Shown here in pieces: positions 63,066 through 64,000 of a stretch of DNA of 64,000 nucleotides. The stretch comes from Alteribacter aurantiacus DSM 18675 (GTDB lineage Bacteria > Bacillota > Bacilli > Bacillales > Salisediminibacteriaceae), in NCBI RefSeq assembly GCF_000429705.1, contig NZ_AUCJ01000011.1, positions 1 through 64,000 on the forward strand. Reading direction: 5' to 3'. The position numbers were made by a program, and so were the translations under genes. Every line of letters begins with the position of its first letter. The first letter of the stretch is position 1. A model generated the notes under the pieces. It saw only the letters and a program-made list of their open reading frames with translations. It did not search any database and had not been told where the DNA came from.

Positions 63066-64000
63066 TTATTTCTCTTCTTCACTCAATACTTCTAGGAGTT
63101 GATAAGCCAGCTCAGAGAGCGTGGTTTTGGCATCTTCTTCAATCGATCCTTTGTCTTCTTCAATATGATTAAGGAATTTTTCTCCGAACTTCTCAGCTTG
63201 CTTGATTCTTCCCCCATCGTAATGGTGGCTCGCTTGTCTGAGCGTGTTCGTTAGTTTGTTCGTAAGCGGTCTTTGCACTGCACCTTCGTCGATGTATCCA
63301 TTCAGCTTCTCATCCAATTCTGCCAAGAGCTCGGCAGCTGAAGGTAGCGTTTCTTCCTCTTCCTTTTCTTCTGGTTCACCGGCAAGGAAGTCTCTTACTC
63401 CCTGTACCTCTACTCTTACATTATCGATCACCACGTCGTGGGATTCTGAGATTTGTTCATCTGACACGTTTCCAAGAAGGAACAGCAATCCGACGTTATC
63501 ATCTGCTCCCATCTCAAATTCATACGAGAATGTTTCAGGTGAATCGGACAGCTCTACAATGGTTTCAAAGTGCCTGTAATACCCACCTGCAGCGCCGTTG
63601 TCTAGAGCCACTTCAATAGAGCGGTCCGTTGTTGACCTTGCGTCAAATTCAACCACATACGTTTGACCTTCAAACAAGTTCAGGCCTGCCTGGAACAGCT
63701 GAATGTCCCAAGGGTTTGCTCCGGTATTTCCGATCGTAATTCTAACTTCTTCCTCTTCCACATCAAACGTTGCACTTGATTCACCATCATAGTCACCCTG
63801 AATGTGGGTACCCCACTCCTCAAGGCCACGGGAGAAGTCTCCGTTATTCAGTGGAAAATACTTTTCTCTTTCACCCTTCGCCTCAAAGCGAACATTCTTT
63901 ACAACCACATCATGAGGGTCGCTTTCAAATGCCCCAAGAAGATACTTAAGGCCGACGAGCTCGTCTGCACCCAGCTTAAATTCAAACGTATACGTCTCCA
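63066..64000 (-). CDS. C-terminal part of a CBM/FIMAH-containing exoprotein (runs off window)
   Basis: The frame is open to the window end, so only the last 311 codons are visible; the track start at 63908 is internal. Two tandem carbohydrate-binding-like modules of the CBM4/9/16 type are present: the end of one (ETYTFEFKLGADELVGLKYL, DPHDVVVKNVRFEA) and a full second (NGDFSRGLEEWGTHIQGDYD, NPWDIQLFQAGLNLFEGQTY, DVVIDNVRVEVQG). An acidic linker follows, then a FIMAH-type domain (LAELDEKLNGYIDEGAVQRP, TNTLRQASHHYDGGRIKQAE). Such C-termini occur in large secreted glycoside hydrolases. The catalytic part lies outside the window. Confidence 0.8.
   Translation of the reverse strand, partial: ETYTFEFKLGADELVGLKYLLGAFESDPHDVVVKNVRFEAKGEREKYFPLNNGDFSRGLEEWGTHIQGDYDGESSATFDVEEEEVRITIGNTGANPWDIQLFQAGLNLFEGQTYVVEFDARSTTDRSIEVALDNGAAGGYYRHFETIVELSDSPETFSYEFEMGADDNVGLLFLLGNVSDEQISESHDVVIDNVRVEVQGVRDFLAGEPEEKEEEETLPSAAELLAELDEKLNGYIDEGAVQRPLTNKLTNTLRQASHHYDGGRIKQAEKFGEKFLNHIEEDKGSIEEDAKTTLSELAYQLLEVLSEEEK

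Overview
The window looks like a chromosome segment of a spore-forming, halotolerant or alkaliphilic member of the Bacillaceae. Coding follows AGGAGG-type ribosome sites with frequent GTG and TTG starts. There are spore genes (two YjcZ-type small proteins, CotW- and CotX-like coat proteins), a SinR-like regulator, a sigma-B-type stress gene, and many acidic secreted lipoproteins. Menaquinone is made by the futalosine route (mqnB, mqnD), which is used by Bacillus halodurans and relatives. I see no rRNA, tRNA, CRISPR array or intact transposase.

Layout. 1-8.8 kb: repeat-rich edge, csaA, a DUF4397 wall-type protein with its class F sortase, a broken HD-domain gene, a BCCT osmolyte transporter with a repeated acidic tail, a secreted cyanophycinase-like protein, a 41-bp tandem repeat field, a sinR-like gene and a GrpB-family gene. 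8.8-16.7 kb: sucrose-type PTS EIIBC with its LacI-type regulator and operators, sporulation genes under sigma-K-like promoters, two DinB-like proteins, a YflT-type stress protein with a sigma-B promoter, and aldA. 17-27 kb: an integrase-fold (MrpR-like) protein, a membrane GGDEF-EAL protein, small soluble proteins, hemAT with a sigma-D-like promoter, a transglutaminase-fold lipoprotein, and catalase with a PerR box. Two related MITE-like elements flank part of this stretch. 27-39 kb: glucose/maltose-type EIICB with an endonuclease/phosphatase-fold partner, a MarR-MATE operon, a YusW-like lipoprotein, an AT-rich putative secreted toxin plus small membrane partner, mqnBD, a ZIP-like membrane protein, a GNAT-VOC fusion and a methyltransferase.

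39-48.8 kb holds a complete minus-strand hydrogenase island: hypA-hypB-hypF-hypC-hypD-hypE, a cytochrome b5-like protein, the small and large subunits of a NiFe hydrogenase, and its maturation protease, preceded by a peroxiredoxin. The genes overlap or nearly touch, and neither subunit has a Tat signal or membrane anchor. This suggests a cytosolic uptake enzyme with an unusual electron partner. 49-51.5 kb: an acetyltransferase, an orphan peptide-binding lipoprotein and a small membrane protein.

51.6-55.9 kb is a persulfide/sulfane-sulfur island resembling the B. subtilis yrk genes: two TusA proteins, a rhodanese-MBL persulfide dioxygenase, a TusA-rhodanese fusion, a DsrE-like protein, a CstR-type sensor and a membrane-anchored rhodanese without its catalytic cysteine. 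Matching ATACC...GGTAT palindromes lie before several of these units, one of them exactly inside a TTGACA-17-TATACT promoter. 56-64 kb: a uracil-DNA glycosylase-like protein, a YtpB-type terpene synthase, a second YusW-like lipoprotein, small DUF proteins, membrane proteins, an S66 carboxypeptidase, PhnA, and the C-terminal part of a large CBM/FIMAH exoprotein that runs off the end.

Several dispersed repeat families sit between genes: a GC-rich element, a GGTGCCAGGCAC element, TIR-bounded MITE-like elements and short tandem arrays. One copy even supplies the last codons of a hydrogenase maturation gene.
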